Assembly: GCA_025141835.1 (NCBI GenBank)
Contig: CP081102.1
Location: 992,001 to 1,056,000, forward strand
Reading direction: 5' to 3'
Length of the DNA: 64,000 bases
DNA from: Rhodobacteraceae bacterium M385
GTDB lineage: Bacteria; Pseudomonadota; Alphaproteobacteria; Rhodobacterales; Rhodobacteraceae
Made by a program: the position numbers and the translations under genes
Notes under the pieces: generated by a model
Seen by the model: the letters and a program-made list of their open reading frames with translations, nothing else
Database searches by the model: none
What the model was told of the DNA's origin: nothing
Part shown: piece by piece, positions 1-9,479 of the stretch
Layout of the letters: each line of letters begins with the position of its first letter
Numbering within the stretch: position 1 is the stretch's first letter

Positions 1-58
1 GCACTATGGCCCAACGAACCTCTTGCAGGGCGGGGAAAAATCCGTAATCGCTGACGCC

Positions 59-1150
59 ATGACTGATCCTCGCTATACCGCCCTCGTTCAATGCTTGCCT
101 GCCACCGTCCCCTTCGTGGGCCCTGAAACGCAGGAACGCGCTAGGGGCGCATCATTCAAGGCGCGTCTTGGCGCCAACGAGAGCGTTTTTGGCCCGTCGC
201 CCCTTGCGTTGCAGGCCATCTCTCAGGCCGCGTCGGGCGCTTGGATGTATGGCGATCCAGAGGTCCATGGCCTGCGCCATGCCCTTGCGGCGCATCACGG
301 CATAGCACCCGAAAACCTGATCGTGGGGGAAGGGATCGACGGCCTTCTCGGCTACCTTGTGCGGCTTTTCGTGGGGGCGGGCGACGGGGTAGTGACTTCG
401 GATGGGGCCTATCCCACGTTCAACTACCACGTCGCGGGTTTTGGTGGGGTGCTGCACAAAGTGCCCTACAAGGATGACCGTGAAGACCCTGACGCGTTGA
501 TCGCGAAGGCCCAAGAGGTAGACGCAAAGCTGATCTATTTCGCCAACCCCGATAATCCTATGGGCACCTGGCATTCTGCCGACGTAATCCAACGGATGAT
601 CGACACCCTGCCTGACGGCTGTGTTCTGGCATTGGATGAGGCCTATGCCGACACGGCCCCCGCGGGCGCGATCCCGCCGCTGGATGTGACGCACCCCCGG
701 GTGATCCGTTTCCGTACGTTCTCAAAGGCTTACGGGCTTGCGGGGATGCGCGTGGGTTACGGCATCGCGGCGGCGGATTTCATCACGTCCTTCGCCAAGA
801 TCCGCAACCATTTCGGCATGGGAAGGGTGGCGCAAGAGGCCGCTTTGGCGGCGCTGGAAGATCAGGCGTATCTGCAAACCACAGTCGAGCAGATCGCCGC
901 CGCCCGTGACAAGATCAGCGATATCGCGCGGGCCAATGGCCTGACGCCGCTACCGTCCGCCACCAATTTCGTGACGATTGATTGCGGCAAAGACGGAGAC
1001 TATGCGCGTGCCGTCGTGGCGGCGCTTATCGCCCAAGGCGTGTTCGTGCGGATGCCGTTTGTGGCCCCGCAAGATCGCTGCATCCGGGTGTCTTGTGCTC
1101 CGGATGACGCGCTAGCGATCTTTGCGGAGGCATTGCCGAAGGCGCTTTAG
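59..1150 (+). CDS. PLP-dependent aminotransferase, HisC-like (fold type I)
   Basis: A 363-residue class I/II aminotransferase resembling histidinol-phosphate aminotransferase. It carries the NPDNPMGTW segment near residue 175 and the cofactor-binding Lys in FSKAYGLAGMRVGYG (Lys about 223), with the downstream Arg that binds PLP phosphate. I chose ATG 59 because an upstream TTG (23) has no good Shine-Dalgarno and GGGGAAAAA lies before 59. No his genes flank it, so the true amino donor and keto acid are unknown; a general aromatic or histidinol-phosphate-type enzyme is possible. It converges on the next gene with a 4-bp overlap of stop regions. Confidence 0.85.
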   Translation: MTDPRYTALVQCLPATVPFVGPETQERARGASFKARLGANESVFGPSPLALQAISQAASGAWMYGDPEVHGLRHALAAHHGIAPENLIVGEGIDGLLGYLVRLFVGAGDGVVTSDGAYPTFNYHVAGFGGVLHKVPYKDDREDPDALIAKAQEVDAKLIYFANPDNPMGTWHSADVIQRMIDTLPDGCVLALDEAYADTAPAGAIPPLDVTHPRVIRFRTFSKAYGLAGMRVGYGIAAADFITSFAKIRNHFGMGRVAQEAALAALEDQAYLQTTVEQIAAARDKISDIARANGLTPLPSATNFVTIDCGKDGDYARAVVAALIAQGVFVRMPFVAPQDRCIRVSCAPDDALAIFAEALPKAL

Positions 1151-2337
1151 GCGGCCTCGGCGATCACCTTCATCGCGGCTTCCAGACCGGTGGGGCCGTG
1201 GGGGATTTGCAGCGCGGTCATGCCTGCTTGCAGGCCCGCCAAGACGCCCAAGACCATCTGCGCATTCACATGGCCCATGTGGCCGATCCGCAGATAATCC
1301 TCGGGCGTATCCACATTGTCCAACGGGATGCCAAGGGTAACGCCATAGGACTTTTCCATCCATTCCCGTAGCTTAAGCCCGTTTCCGGGGCCGAAGTTCA
1401 CCAGCGTCACCGCGTGAGAGCGTTTCTCATGCTCGGTAATATTGGCCCTCACAGGGCCCGCTTGGCCCCAAACTTCCAGCGCCGCCCAAATCGCTTCGGC
1501 CAGCACTTTGTGACGGTTCCAGACGGCCTCGATCCCTTCCTCGTGGACGATCATGTCCAGCGCGGTGCGCAGCCCGTAAAGGTGGTGGGTCGGAGCCGTG
1601 CCAAGAAAGTATTCGTAGAAATAATCAGGCTCGATCCGGCCGCGCCAATCCCAATAGGGCGTGACGAGATTGGCCGTTTCACGCGCCGCGTCGGCGCGGT
1701 CGTTGAAATAGAGGAAAGCCATGCCGGGCGGTGTCATCAGCCCTTTCTGAGAGGCCGCGATCATCACGTCCACGCCCCAGTCATCCATGTGGAACTCATC
1801 GCAGCCGAGGCTCGCGATGTTGTCACACAGTACCAGCGCGGGGTGGCCCGCCGTGTCCAACACCTCGCGTAGGCCCAACACGTCGTTCTTGACTGAGGTA
1901 GAGGTATCGACCTGCGTGACGAGAATGCCCTTGATCCGGTGATCGGGATCGTCCGCCAAGACGCTTGCCACAGTGGGCAGGTCGACATCCGTGTCATCGC
2001 CGAAGTTTACCACCTGCGTTTCGATGCCCAATTTCCGGGCCATGTCGCCCCACCCGGTGCCAAAGCGCCCCGTACCAAGGACCAGAATCCGATCCCCGCG
2101 AGAGAAGGTGTTTACCAAAGCTGCTTCCCAAACCCCGTGGCCGTTGCAGATATACATGGCAACGTTGTGCTTGGTCTTTGCTACGGCCTTCAGGTCAGGC
2201 ACGATGGTGGCGACCATATCGGGCAGTTGGCCCGTGTAAATGTTAGGCGCGGCGCGATGCATTGCTTGCAAAACGCGGTCAGGCATGACCGAAGGACCGG
2301 GGATGGCAAGGTAGTGGCGGCCGTTGGCAAGCGTCAT
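1147..2337 (-). CDS. Class V aminotransferase (alanine/serine-glyoxylate aminotransferase family)
   Basis: A 396-residue PLP enzyme of the alanine/serine-glyoxylate aminotransferase group. It opens with a GRHYLAIPGPSVMPDRVL segment typical of the family. The cofactor Lys is expected in SQKGLMTPPG near residue 200. The family moves amino groups between alanine or serine and glyoxylate, or acts on purine-derived ureidoglycine. No ureide genes are nearby, so the substrate cannot be set. The gene is single and is transcribed away from ygfZ; the 117-bp divergent space holds a perfect inverted repeat (2428-2442). Confidence 0.85.
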   Translation of the reverse strand: MTLANGRHYLAIPGPSVMPDRVLQAMHRAAPNIYTGQLPDMVATIVPDLKAVAKTKHNVAMYICNGHGVWEAALVNTFSRGDRILVLGTGRFGTGWGDMARKLGIETQVVNFGDDTDVDLPTVASVLADDPDHRIKGILVTQVDTSTSVKNDVLGLREVLDTAGHPALVLCDNIASLGCDEFHMDDWGVDVMIAASQKGLMTPPGMAFLYFNDRADAARETANLVTPYWDWRGRIEPDYFYEYFLGTAPTHHLYGLRTALDMIVHEEGIEAVWNRHKVLAEAIWAALEVWGQAGPVRANITEHEKRSHAVTLVNFGPGNGLKLREWMEKSYGVTLGIPLDNVDTPEDYLRIGHMGHVNAQMVLGVLAGLQAGMTALQIPHGPTGLEAAMKVIAEAA

Positions 2338-2427
2338 GGAAAGCTCCGGTTTTCTGATGGTGAGAAAGGCGTATCCCGCGCCCTTAGGTCGGTCAATGTT
2401 GCGTAGCAGCCGCGCGATGATTAGCTG

Positions 2428-2442
2428 TGATATCAGATATCA
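2428..2442. promoter_or_regulatory. Perfect 15-nt inverted repeat, candidate operator
   Basis: TGATATCAGATATCA reads the same on both strands apart from the central base. It ends 4 nt before the GGAGG of ygfZ, in the divergent space between the class V aminotransferase and ygfZ. A dimeric repressor site is inferred from symmetry and position only. Confidence 0.35.
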
Positions 2443-2454
2443 ACGGAGGCGAAT

Positions 2455-3213
2455 ATGATCGGTGAGCGGGCAGAAGATCGTACAGTTTTGCGGCTGTCGG
2501 GGAAGGATGCCCATGGCTTCCTCAAGGGCCTCGTGACCCGTGATGCGGGCGAGGGATTGGCCTATTCGGCGCTGCTGACACCGCAGGGTAAATATCTGGC
2601 GGATTTCTTTTTGCTGGATCGGGGCGATGACCTGTTGCTGGATGTGAAAACTGATATCGCGGCATCGGTTGCGCAACGTCTGTCGATGTATCGCCTTCGT
2701 GCTGATGTGACGATCAAGGAAACCGGGCTATCGGTTTCGCGCGGCCTTGGGGATGCGCCCGAGGGCACCTTTGCGGACCCGCGCGACCCGGCCCTTGGCT
2801 GGCGCGGGTATGGGCTGGAGGGTGGCGATCCGAGCATAAATTGGGACGCGATCCGCGTCGCCGCTTGCGTGCCGGAAACGGGGATCGAGTTGGTGCCCAA
2901 CGACACCTATATCCTGGAGGCCGGCTTTGACCGTCTGGCGGGCGTGGACCACCGCAAGGGCTGCTATGTCGGCCAAGAGGTAACGGCCCGCATGAAGCAC
3001 AAGACGGAGCTGAAGAAGGGTTTCGTCACGGTGGATGTGGAAGGTTCCGCCCCAGTCGGGACCGAGATTTTGGTTGGGGAAAAACCCGCCGGAACGCTTT
3101 ACACTCAAGCGGGCGGAAAGGGCATCGCCTACCTTCGGTTTGACCGGGCCAAGGGGGAAATGGCGGCGGGTGAGGCGCGGGTTACATGGCCGGGCGGGCC
3201 TGTGGATAATTAG
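2455..3213 (+). CDS. ygfZ: YgfZ/GcvT-domain Fe-S cluster assembly factor
   Basis: A 252-residue folate-binding protein of the YgfZ (CAF17/IBA57) family, which helps mature or repair certain [4Fe-4S] enzymes in the cytosol. The diagnostic signature K-G-C-[FY]-x-G-Q-E is present as RKGCYVGQEVTARMKHK near residues 175-190, with its reactive Cys. The N-terminal aminomethyltransferase-like fold begins at LRLSGKDAHGFLKGL. Start ATG 2455 follows GGAGG by 6 nt. Length is short for the family (usually about 250-330), as is usual in this order. Confidence 0.9.
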   Translation: MIGERAEDRTVLRLSGKDAHGFLKGLVTRDAGEGLAYSALLTPQGKYLADFFLLDRGDDLLLDVKTDIAASVAQRLSMYRLRADVTIKETGLSVSRGLGDAPEGTFADPRDPALGWRGYGLEGGDPSINWDAIRVAACVPETGIELVPNDTYILEAGFDRLAGVDHRKGCYVGQEVTARMKHKTELKKGFVTVDVEGSAPVGTEILVGEKPAGTLYTQAGGKGIAYLRFDRAKGEMAAGEARVTWPGGPVDN

Positions 3214-3244
3214 GGAGAGATGCGGCGTTTGTGAGTGTATTCGC

Positions 3245-3703
3245 CTAAATTAATAGCCCTGCCGCCCCCTCATGTCGCAAAAGCCATACTTTTGTATCCA
3301 CACCCCCTGGCGCAGAAAACCCGCCAAGGCCCTTGGCCGACAAGATACGATGGCAAGGGATCAGGATCGGAATGTGGTTGCCGCCACAGGCCTGACCCAC
3401 GGCTTGCGGGGGCAGACCCACCTCTTTTGCGATGTCGCCGTATTCTCGGGTTTCGCCAAGGGGAATAGCCAGCATCGCCTCCAACACGCGGCCCGTGGCA
3501 TCGGTGCGTCCGTGGCGGATTGGCACTGTAAAACGATCCAGCTTGCCGTCGAAATAGGCACGCAACTCCGCGGCGGCTTCTTGCAACAGCGGGGTCTCGG
3601 CTGACCTGTCCACATGGCCCCAGCCCGCGCCGATAATGGCGCTGTCATCGGCCTCGATCCAGGTCGGCCCAATGGGAGTATCTAGGGAAATGCGGTTGCT
3701 CAT
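3245..3703 (-). CDS. ogt: Methylated-DNA-protein-cysteine S-methyltransferase
   Basis: A 152-residue suicide DNA repair protein that moves the alkyl group from O6-alkylguanine or O4-alkylthymine to its own cysteine. The active-site motif I-P-C-H-R is present (ILIPCHRILSAKGLGGFS), preceded by the helix-turn-helix region VGQACGGNHIP. ATG 3703 is preferred over an upstream start because a CAGGA-like site precedes it and the family normally begins close to this point. There is no Ada N-terminal domain, so it is the Ogt/AGT type. It converges on ygfZ with a 31-bp gap. Confidence 0.92.
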   Translation of the reverse strand: MSNRISLDTPIGPTWIEADDSAIIGAGWGHVDRSAETPLLQEAAAELRAYFDGKLDRFTVPIRHGRTDATGRVLEAMLAIPLGETREYGDIAKEVGLPPQAVGQACGGNHIPILIPCHRILSAKGLGGFSAPGGVDTKVWLLRHEGAAGLLI

Positions 3704-3799
3704 GGGGCGATCCTGAGGCGGGGCGGCGCAGCGATCAACCCGGAACCTGTGCAATGTGCTCCGCCGCCGGGGCGGCGAAGCACTGTGTGCGACGTGCGA

Positions 3800-4663
3800 T
3801 TAGCCGATTTTGTCTTGGGTCTTGGTGGCGAAATCCTCGGCAGAGTGGCGTTCCCACAACTGCTCGGACGGATCACCGGAGGTCTTGTTCACCATCCGCC
3901 CGCGCGCGGCGCCGGGGCGGGCGGCAATGCGTTCAGCCCATGCAAGCAGATGCTTGTATTCGTGCACGGAAAGGAATTCTCCGGCGTCATAAGACTCGCC
4001 CATGACGGTGCGTCCGTACCACGGCCAGATTGCCATGTCGGCGATGGTGTATTCGCCGCCGACCATCCATTCGTTCTTTTCCAGATGCTTATCCAACACG
4101 TCCAGCTGACGCTTGGTTTCCATCGCGTAGCGGTTGATCGGATATTCCATCGGGTAGGGCGCATAGGCGTAGAAATGGCCGAAGCCACCGCCAAGGAAGG
4201 GCGCGCTGCCCATCTGCCACATCAGCCAAGACAGCAACTCGGCGCGGGCGGATTTTGGGCCTTGGAAGGCATCGAACTTCTCGGCCAGATGCATCATGAT
4301 CGCGACGCTTTCGAACACGCGCACGGGCGTGTCGCCGGAACGGTCCCACATGGCAGGGATTTTGCTGTTGGGGTTAGCCTCCACAAATCCGCTGCCGAAT
4401 TGGTCACCGTCGCCGATGCGGATCAACCAAGCGTCATATTCCGCCTCGCTGAAGCCTGCTTCCAGCAGTTCCTCAAACAGTACCGTAACCTTCACACCAT
4501 TGGGCGTGCCAAGGGAGTAGAGCTGGAACGGATGTTCCCCCACGGGCAATTCCTTGTCGTGGGTCGCGCCCGAGATGGGGCGGTTCAACGACGCCCAAGC
4601 GCCGCCGTTCTCGGCGTCCCATGTCCAAACTTTCGGGGGGGTGTACTTTTCTTGGTCGCTCAT
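3800..4663 (-). CDS. yghU: YghU-type glutathione transferase (disulfide-bond oxidoreductase)
   Basis: A 287-residue Nu-class glutathione S-transferase. The N-terminal extension with WASLNRPISGATHDKELP is specific to YghU/YfcG relatives, followed by the thioredoxin-like domain (HPFQLYSLGTPNGVKVTVLFEEL) and an all-alpha C-terminal domain. Family members bind two glutathiones and reduce disulfides; thiol peroxidase activity is also known. It stands alone, downstream of ileS on the same strand with an 85-bp gap. Confidence 0.92.
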   Translation of the reverse strand: MSDQEKYTPPKVWTWDAENGGAWASLNRPISGATHDKELPVGEHPFQLYSLGTPNGVKVTVLFEELLEAGFSEAEYDAWLIRIGDGDQFGSGFVEANPNSKIPAMWDRSGDTPVRVFESVAIMMHLAEKFDAFQGPKSARAELLSWLMWQMGSAPFLGGGFGHFYAYAPYPMEYPINRYAMETKRQLDVLDKHLEKNEWMVGGEYTIADMAIWPWYGRTVMGESYDAGEFLSVHEYKHLLAWAERIAARPGAARGRMVNKTSGDPSEQLWERHSAEDFATKTQDKIG

Positions 4664-4748
4664 GATGCGTCTCCTCGTGTCAGGTTGCCCTGAACGTAGG
4701 TCGCCAAAGCGGAAGGGGCCAGCGGATTCCCCCGCTGGCCCCCCGATC

Positions 4749-7667
4749 TCAGTTCAAAGCGTCGTTACAACGGCCGCAAACGCCTTCGTGGGCGTGCTGG
4801 CCTACGTCCGGCAGGATCTTCCAGCAGCGTTGACATTTCTCGCCTTCGGCCTTGGCAAAATCGACCGAGACACCGTCCACTTCCGGCAGCGTGAACGCGC
4901 CGCCAGTGCCTTCTTGCAACACCACGTCCGAGGTGATGGCGATATCGTCGAAGGGTACGCTTTGCAGCGCGGTCAAGACATCGGCATCGGCCACGTGGAC
5001 TGTGGGTGCGGCCTCGAGCGAGGCACCGATGACCTTGTCGCGGCGCTGGATTTCCAAAGCGGCAGTCACGACCCGGCGGGCGCTGCGGACCTTTGCCCAC
5101 TTCGCCGCCAATTCCGCGTCGGCCCATGCGGCAGGCGTTTCGGGGATGTCGGTGAGGTGGATCGAGCTATCGTCGCCGGGGAAGCGTTCCAGCCAGACTT
5201 CTTCCATCGTGAACACCAAGATCGGCGCGAGCCATGTGGTGAGGCGATGGAACAGGATATCCAACACGGTGCGTGCCGCGCGGCGGCGATCGGTGTCGCC
5301 ATCGCAGTAAAGCGCGTCCTTGCGGATATCAAAGTAGAAGGCCGACAGGTCCGTTGTGGCGAAGGTAAAGACCGCCTGGAACACGCCTTGGAAGTCGAAC
5401 TTGGCGTAGCCGTCGCGCACGACCGCGTCCAGTTCGGTCAGGCGATGCAGAACCCACCGCTCCAGCTCGGGCATATCGGCTGGCTCGACCCTGTCGGCCT
5501 CGGTGAAATCAGCGAGAGAGCCCAACATGAAGCGCATCGTGTTGCGCAAACGGCGGTAGCTATCGGCCGTGCCTTTCAGGATTTCCTGCCCGATCCGCTG
5601 GTCGGCGGTGTAGTCGGTTTGGGCCACCCAGAGGCGCAAGATATCCGCGCCGTATTGCTTGATGATTTCCTCGGGCACGATGGTGTTGCCGATGGATTTG
5701 GACATCTTCATGCCCTTCTGATCCAGCGTAAACCCGTGGGTCACCACGTTGCGATAGGGCGCGTGGCCTTGGGTGCCGATCGATTGCAGAAGCGAGGAAT
5801 GGAACCAACCGCGATGCTGGTCGGTGCCTTCCATGTAGACATCGGCAATGCCGTCCTCGGTCCCGTCTTCACGGTCACGAAGCACGAAGGCATGGGTGGA
5901 GCCGGAGTCAAACCAAACATCAAGAATATCAAACACCTGATCGTAGGCTTCGGGGTCCACATCGCTGCCCAGGAAACGCTCTTTCGCGCCAGGTTTGTAC
6001 CAGGCGTCCGCGCCCTCGGTCTCGAAGGCTTCCAGCACACGGGCATTCACAGCCTCGTTGCGCAGCAGGTAGTCCGGGTCCGTGGGCAGAGCGCCTTTCT
6101 TGGTGAAACACGTCAGCGGAACGCCCCATGCGCGTTGGCGCGACAGAACCCAATCGGGGCGGGCCTCCATCATGGAATGCAGGCGGTTGCGGCCTGATTT
6201 GGGCGTCCATTCCACCTTGTCGATTTCCTGCAAGGCCCGGCCACGGATGGTGAATTCATCGTCCCCGATGGCCATTGCCTTGTCGATGGCAGCGAACCAC
6301 TGGGGCGTGTTGCGGTAGATGATTGGGGCCTTGGACCGCCACGAGTGCGGGTAGCTGTGCTTGATCTTGCCACGTGCGAGAAGCCCGCCGACCTCGACCA
6401 GTTTGTCGATGACCGCTTTGTTGGCGGTGCCTTCGCCGCCCTTGCGCGACAGGATGAAGTGACCGCCAAAGAAGGGCAGATCGGGCCGGAAGCTGCCGTC
6501 ATCCAGCACGTTGTAGGTGATGACCTGTTCCAACATGCCCAGATCACGATAAAGCTCGTATTCCTCCATCCCGTGGGACGGGGCGCAATGGACGAAGCCT
6601 GTGCCTTCCTCGTCGCTAACGAAATCGCCGTGGCGGAAGTCGCGCGGATCATCCCATTCGCCGTCCGAGCCTTCGGCTCCGGCAAGGGGGTGGGAAAGCG
6701 ATGCGCCTTCCAGTTCCGAAGTTTCCACATCACGGACGCGGGTCCACTGGCCCTCTTCCAGACGGGCGCGGCCCAGAACATCGGCGGCCATCTTGTCGGC
6801 CAGAATGAAGCGATCGCCCTTGGCGGCCCAACATTCCTCGGGCGCGTCGGTAACTTCATAGAGGCCGTAGGCCACGTCGTTGCCAAACACGACCGCCTTG
6901 TTGGACGGGATCGTCCATGGGGTCGTGGTCCAGATCACCACAAAGGCGTCGTTCAGGTCCGTCGCGGCCCCCTGCACCTTGAACTTCACCCAGATCGTGA
7001 AACTGTCCTTATCGTGGTATTCCACCTCGGCCTCGGCCAGTGCGGTCTGCTCGATCGGGGACCACATCACGGGCTTGGAGCCTTGGTACAGCGTCCCGTT
7101 CATCAGGAACTTCTGGAACTCCTCGGCGATGATCCGTTCGGCGCGGAAGTCCATTGTCAGGTAGGGTTTATCCCACGTTCCTGTCACGCCAAGGCGTTTG
7201 AATTCCTCGCGCTGGATGTCCACCCAACCGGCGGCGAAGTCGCGGCATTCCTGACGGAATTCGACGATATCAACATCGTCCTTGTTGCGGCCCTTCTTGC
7301 GGTACTGCTCTTCGATCTTCCATTCGATCGGAAGGCCGTGGCAATCCCATCCGGGGATGTAGCGCGCGTCGCGGCCCATCATCTGGTGGCTACGGACGAT
7401 GATATCTTTGATCGTCTTGTTGAGCGCGTGGCCGATGTGCAAGTGGCCGTTGGCGTAGGGCGGGCCATCGTGCAGCGTGAAGGGCGCGCGCGCGGCATCG
7501 GTGCCTTTGGCCGCGGCGGCCTTGTCGCGCAGGCGGTCATAGACGCCGATTTTTTCCCAACGGGCCAGCCAGTCGGGTTCACGCTTGGGCAATCCCGCGC
7601 GCATGGGGAAATCGGTTTTGGGCAGGTTCAATGTGGCTTTGTAGTCCACGGGTTCAGCGGCGCACAT
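4749..7667 (-). CDS. ileS: Isoleucine-tRNA ligase
   Basis: A 972-residue class I aminoacyl-tRNA synthetase that charges tRNA-Ile. Seen: HIGH-type motif in GHLHIGHALNKTIKD (about residue 75), the long CP1 editing insertion, KMSKS in GMKMSKSIGN (about residue 655), and the C-terminal zinc knuckle CQRCWKIL...CGRCNDAL (from about residue 945). ATG 7667 follows GAGGAG by 8 nt. A weak upstream promoter candidate is TTGAGC at 7724-7729 and TACACC at 7702-7707 (minus strand, 16-nt spacer). No T-box leader is visible, as expected for this phylum. Confidence 0.97.
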   Translation of the reverse strand: MCAAEPVDYKATLNLPKTDFPMRAGLPKREPDWLARWEKIGVYDRLRDKAAAAKGTDAARAPFTLHDGPPYANGHLHIGHALNKTIKDIIVRSHQMMGRDARYIPGWDCHGLPIEWKIEEQYRKKGRNKDDVDIVEFRQECRDFAAGWVDIQREEFKRLGVTGTWDKPYLTMDFRAERIIAEEFQKFLMNGTLYQGSKPVMWSPIEQTALAEAEVEYHDKDSFTIWVKFKVQGAATDLNDAFVVIWTTTPWTIPSNKAVVFGNDVAYGLYEVTDAPEECWAAKGDRFILADKMAADVLGRARLEEGQWTRVRDVETSELEGASLSHPLAGAEGSDGEWDDPRDFRHGDFVSDEEGTGFVHCAPSHGMEEYELYRDLGMLEQVITYNVLDDGSFRPDLPFFGGHFILSRKGGEGTANKAVIDKLVEVGGLLARGKIKHSYPHSWRSKAPIIYRNTPQWFAAIDKAMAIGDDEFTIRGRALQEIDKVEWTPKSGRNRLHSMMEARPDWVLSRQRAWGVPLTCFTKKGALPTDPDYLLRNEAVNARVLEAFETEGADAWYKPGAKERFLGSDVDPEAYDQVFDILDVWFDSGSTHAFVLRDREDGTEDGIADVYMEGTDQHRGWFHSSLLQSIGTQGHAPYRNVVTHGFTLDQKGMKMSKSIGNTIVPEEIIKQYGADILRLWVAQTDYTADQRIGQEILKGTADSYRRLRNTMRFMLGSLADFTEADRVEPADMPELERWVLHRLTELDAVVRDGYAKFDFQGVFQAVFTFATTDLSAFYFDIRKDALYCDGDTDRRRAARTVLDILFHRLTTWLAPILVFTMEEVWLERFPGDDSSIHLTDIPETPAAWADAELAAKWAKVRSARRVVTAALEIQRRDKVIGASLEAAPTVHVADADVLTALQSVPFDDIAITSDVVLQEGTGGAFTLPEVDGVSVDFAKAEGEKCQRCWKILPDVGQHAHEGVCGRCNDALN

Positions 7668-7750
7668 GTCGGGCGCTCCTCATATTCAAATGTCTGGTGT
7701 GGGTGTAGCAGGGCGACGCAGAGGCTCAAGCCCCAATGCAACGCGAAAAT

Positions 7751-7778
7751 CCCGGCGTCTCTGGATCAGAGCGCCGGG
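7751..7778 (-). terminator. Rho-independent terminator behind the small membrane protein
   Basis: On the minus strand a stem of CCCGGCG paired with CGCCGGG, extended by CTCTG/CAGAG around a short loop, is followed by ATTTTC. A second small hairpin (GGGGCGT/ACGCCCC, 7819-7835) lies between it and the gene stop at 7859. Together they separate this gene from ileS. Confidence 0.55.
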
Positions 7779-7858
7779 GTGCTAATTCGAATGAATATGC
7801 CGAATTGCCGTGCCATGGGGGGCGTATAACGCCCCGGCCCGGTAAGGTCAAAGGGCTG

Positions 7859-8161
7859 TTAGCAAGGCCCGCCGATGATGCCGAGGCCCATCAGCACCAG
7901 CAAGATGCCCAACATTGACGCCCCGCCCGAGGCCAAAAGGTTCACCATCCGCGTGTCCGTCAGGCGCAGCGCAGCGAATTCGCCCAGGCCGCCCACGATC
8001 ACGGCCAATGCGCCGAAGATTAGTTTGCCGTAGTCTATGAACTCACAGGTCGAGACACCGTTGACAGACGACGAACTGGTCATTTGGAAACTGAGCACGC
8101 CGCCCGCAATAACGAGACCAATGGCGAGTTTTGAAAGGGTGGTCAGGTCTGAAATCTTCAC
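7859..8161 (-). CDS. Small inner-membrane protein, unknown
   Basis: 100 residues, no recognised family. Three hydrophobic stretches are visible: residues about 10-27 (LAIGLVIAGGVLSF), about 46-65 (LIFGALAVIVGGLGEFAAL) and about 76-97 (LLASGGASMLGILLVLMGLG). A short Ser/Cys-containing loop, SSSSVNGVSTCEF, separates the first two. It is transcribed alone between ileS and the divergent FAD monooxygenase. The start region has no strong Shine-Dalgarno. A real gene is likely because of the clean membrane pattern and its own terminator. Confidence 0.6.
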   Translation of the reverse strand: MKISDLTTLSKLAIGLVIAGGVLSFQMTSSSSVNGVSTCEFIDYGKLIFGALAVIVGGLGEFAALRLTDTRMVNLLASGGASMLGILLVLMGLGIIGGPC

Positions 8162-8288
8162 GACAGAAATCCTTAATTTGAAGTGTGCAATCTAAACATA
8201 GCACGGATTTTGTCTGCAATGCGGGAAACCCTGTAGGGGGACTCCGGGTCGCATAGGCGGCGCCGGGGGGTGGGGTAAGGTGCGCCCT

Positions 8289-9479
8289 ATGAGGATGAAT
8301 ATAGGTATTGCAGGGGCCGGGATCGGCGGGTTGGCCGCAGCGGCGCTTTTGGCGGGCGATGGTCACGAGGTCACGGTTTTCGACCAGTTCGAGGCGCCCC
8401 GCCCGGTGGGATCTGGCTTGGTGATCCAGCCCGTCGGCATGGATGTGCTTCGTGCCTGCGGTGCCGCGCCAGAGGCCACCACCCGCGGCACCCTGATTAA
8501 GCATATGTACGGGGATGAGGCGGACAGTGGAAAGGTCGTCTTGTCCGTGGGCTATGGCAAAACGCCCGAGCGTCAGGGTCTCGGTATCCATCGCGCCGCT
8601 CTGTTCGGGGCGCTTTACCGGGCGGCGCAAAAGGAGGGGGCGCGGATCGTGCCCTCTAGCACCGTGTCCGGGCGCGACGGACAAAGCCTTGTGGTGAATG
8701 GCCAGCAAAGCGGCCCGTTTGATCTGATCGTTGATGCCCTTGGCGCGGGGTCTGCCCTTTCGCCGCTGTCTGCCCGCGCCCTGCCTTACGGCGCGGTTTG
8801 GGCCACGGTCCCTTGGCCGAAAGACGCGCCTTTTGCGCAAAGCCGCCTGACGCAACGCTATCGCAAGGCGAACCGGATGCTTGGCATCTTGCCGGTAGGG
8901 TCCATGGCGGATGCGCCAGAGACGCAACTGGCCGCGATCTTCTATTCCCTGCCAGTGTCAGAGATTGACGCTCACTTCGCGCGTCCCTTCGCCGGTTGGC
9001 GCGCCGAGGCGACGCAACTTTGGCCCGACTTCGCGGCCTTCCTGCCCGATGATCTGACTCACGCAGATTTCACTCCGGCCCGCTATACCCACGGTGCCCT
9101 GCGCCGCCCTTATGCCGAGGGGCTGGTTCATATCGGAGATGCCGCCCACCGTGCCTCTCCGCAATTGGGGCAGGGCGCGAATATGGCGCTACTGGATGCC
9201 CAAGCCCTCCAACTTGCGCTGCGAGGAGCGCCCGTCGGGCGCGAGGAGGCGCTGCGATCCTACGCCCAAGCGCGCAAATATCATGTGAAGCTCTACCAAG
9301 CCTTCTCAGCCGCCTTTACGCCTCAATATCAATCCGACAGCACCGCACTGCCCCTTTTGCGCGATCACGTTTTAGCGCCCCTTAGCCAGACATGGCCGTT
9401 GCCGCTGGTTCTGACACGGCTTGTCTGCGGTGATATCATCCCGCCCATGCCGGCGCTTACACCGCGCCCTCGCGACTAA
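8289..9479 (+). CDS. FAD-dependent aromatic-type monooxygenase
   Basis: A 396-residue class A flavoprotein hydroxylase. The Rossmann dinucleotide motif GAGIGGLAAAALLAGDGHEV lies at the N terminus with an acidic residue ending the second strand. The second FAD motif GDAAHRASPQLGQGANMAL lies near residue 280. The family hydroxylates aromatic or other activated rings with NAD(P)H and O2; the substrate here is unknown. ATG 8289 is chosen over GTG 8280 because GGGTAAGG sits 8 nt upstream. It converges on the DMT transporter with a 23-bp overlap. Confidence 0.85.
   Translation: MRMNIGIAGAGIGGLAAAALLAGDGHEVTVFDQFEAPRPVGSGLVIQPVGMDVLRACGAAPEATTRGTLIKHMYGDEADSGKVVLSVGYGKTPERQGLGIHRAALFGALYRAAQKEGARIVPSSTVSGRDGQSLVVNGQQSGPFDLIVDALGAGSALSPLSARALPYGAVWATVPWPKDAPFAQSRLTQRYRKANRMLGILPVGSMADAPETQLAAIFYSLPVSEIDAHFARPFAGWRAEATQLWPDFAAFLPDDLTHADFTPARYTHGALRRPYAEGLVHIGDAAHRASPQLGQGANMALLDAQALQLALRGAPVGREEALRSYAQARKYHVKLYQAFSAAFTPQYQSDSTALPLLRDHVLAPLSQTWPLPLVLTRLVCGDIIPPMPALTPRPRD

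Noticed and set aside
4554..6197. 547-codon open frame on + across ileS
   Set aside because: Antisense shadow of ileS: no ribosome site, no domain, His/Gly-rich odd composition, and the ileS frame is fully supported by motifs.
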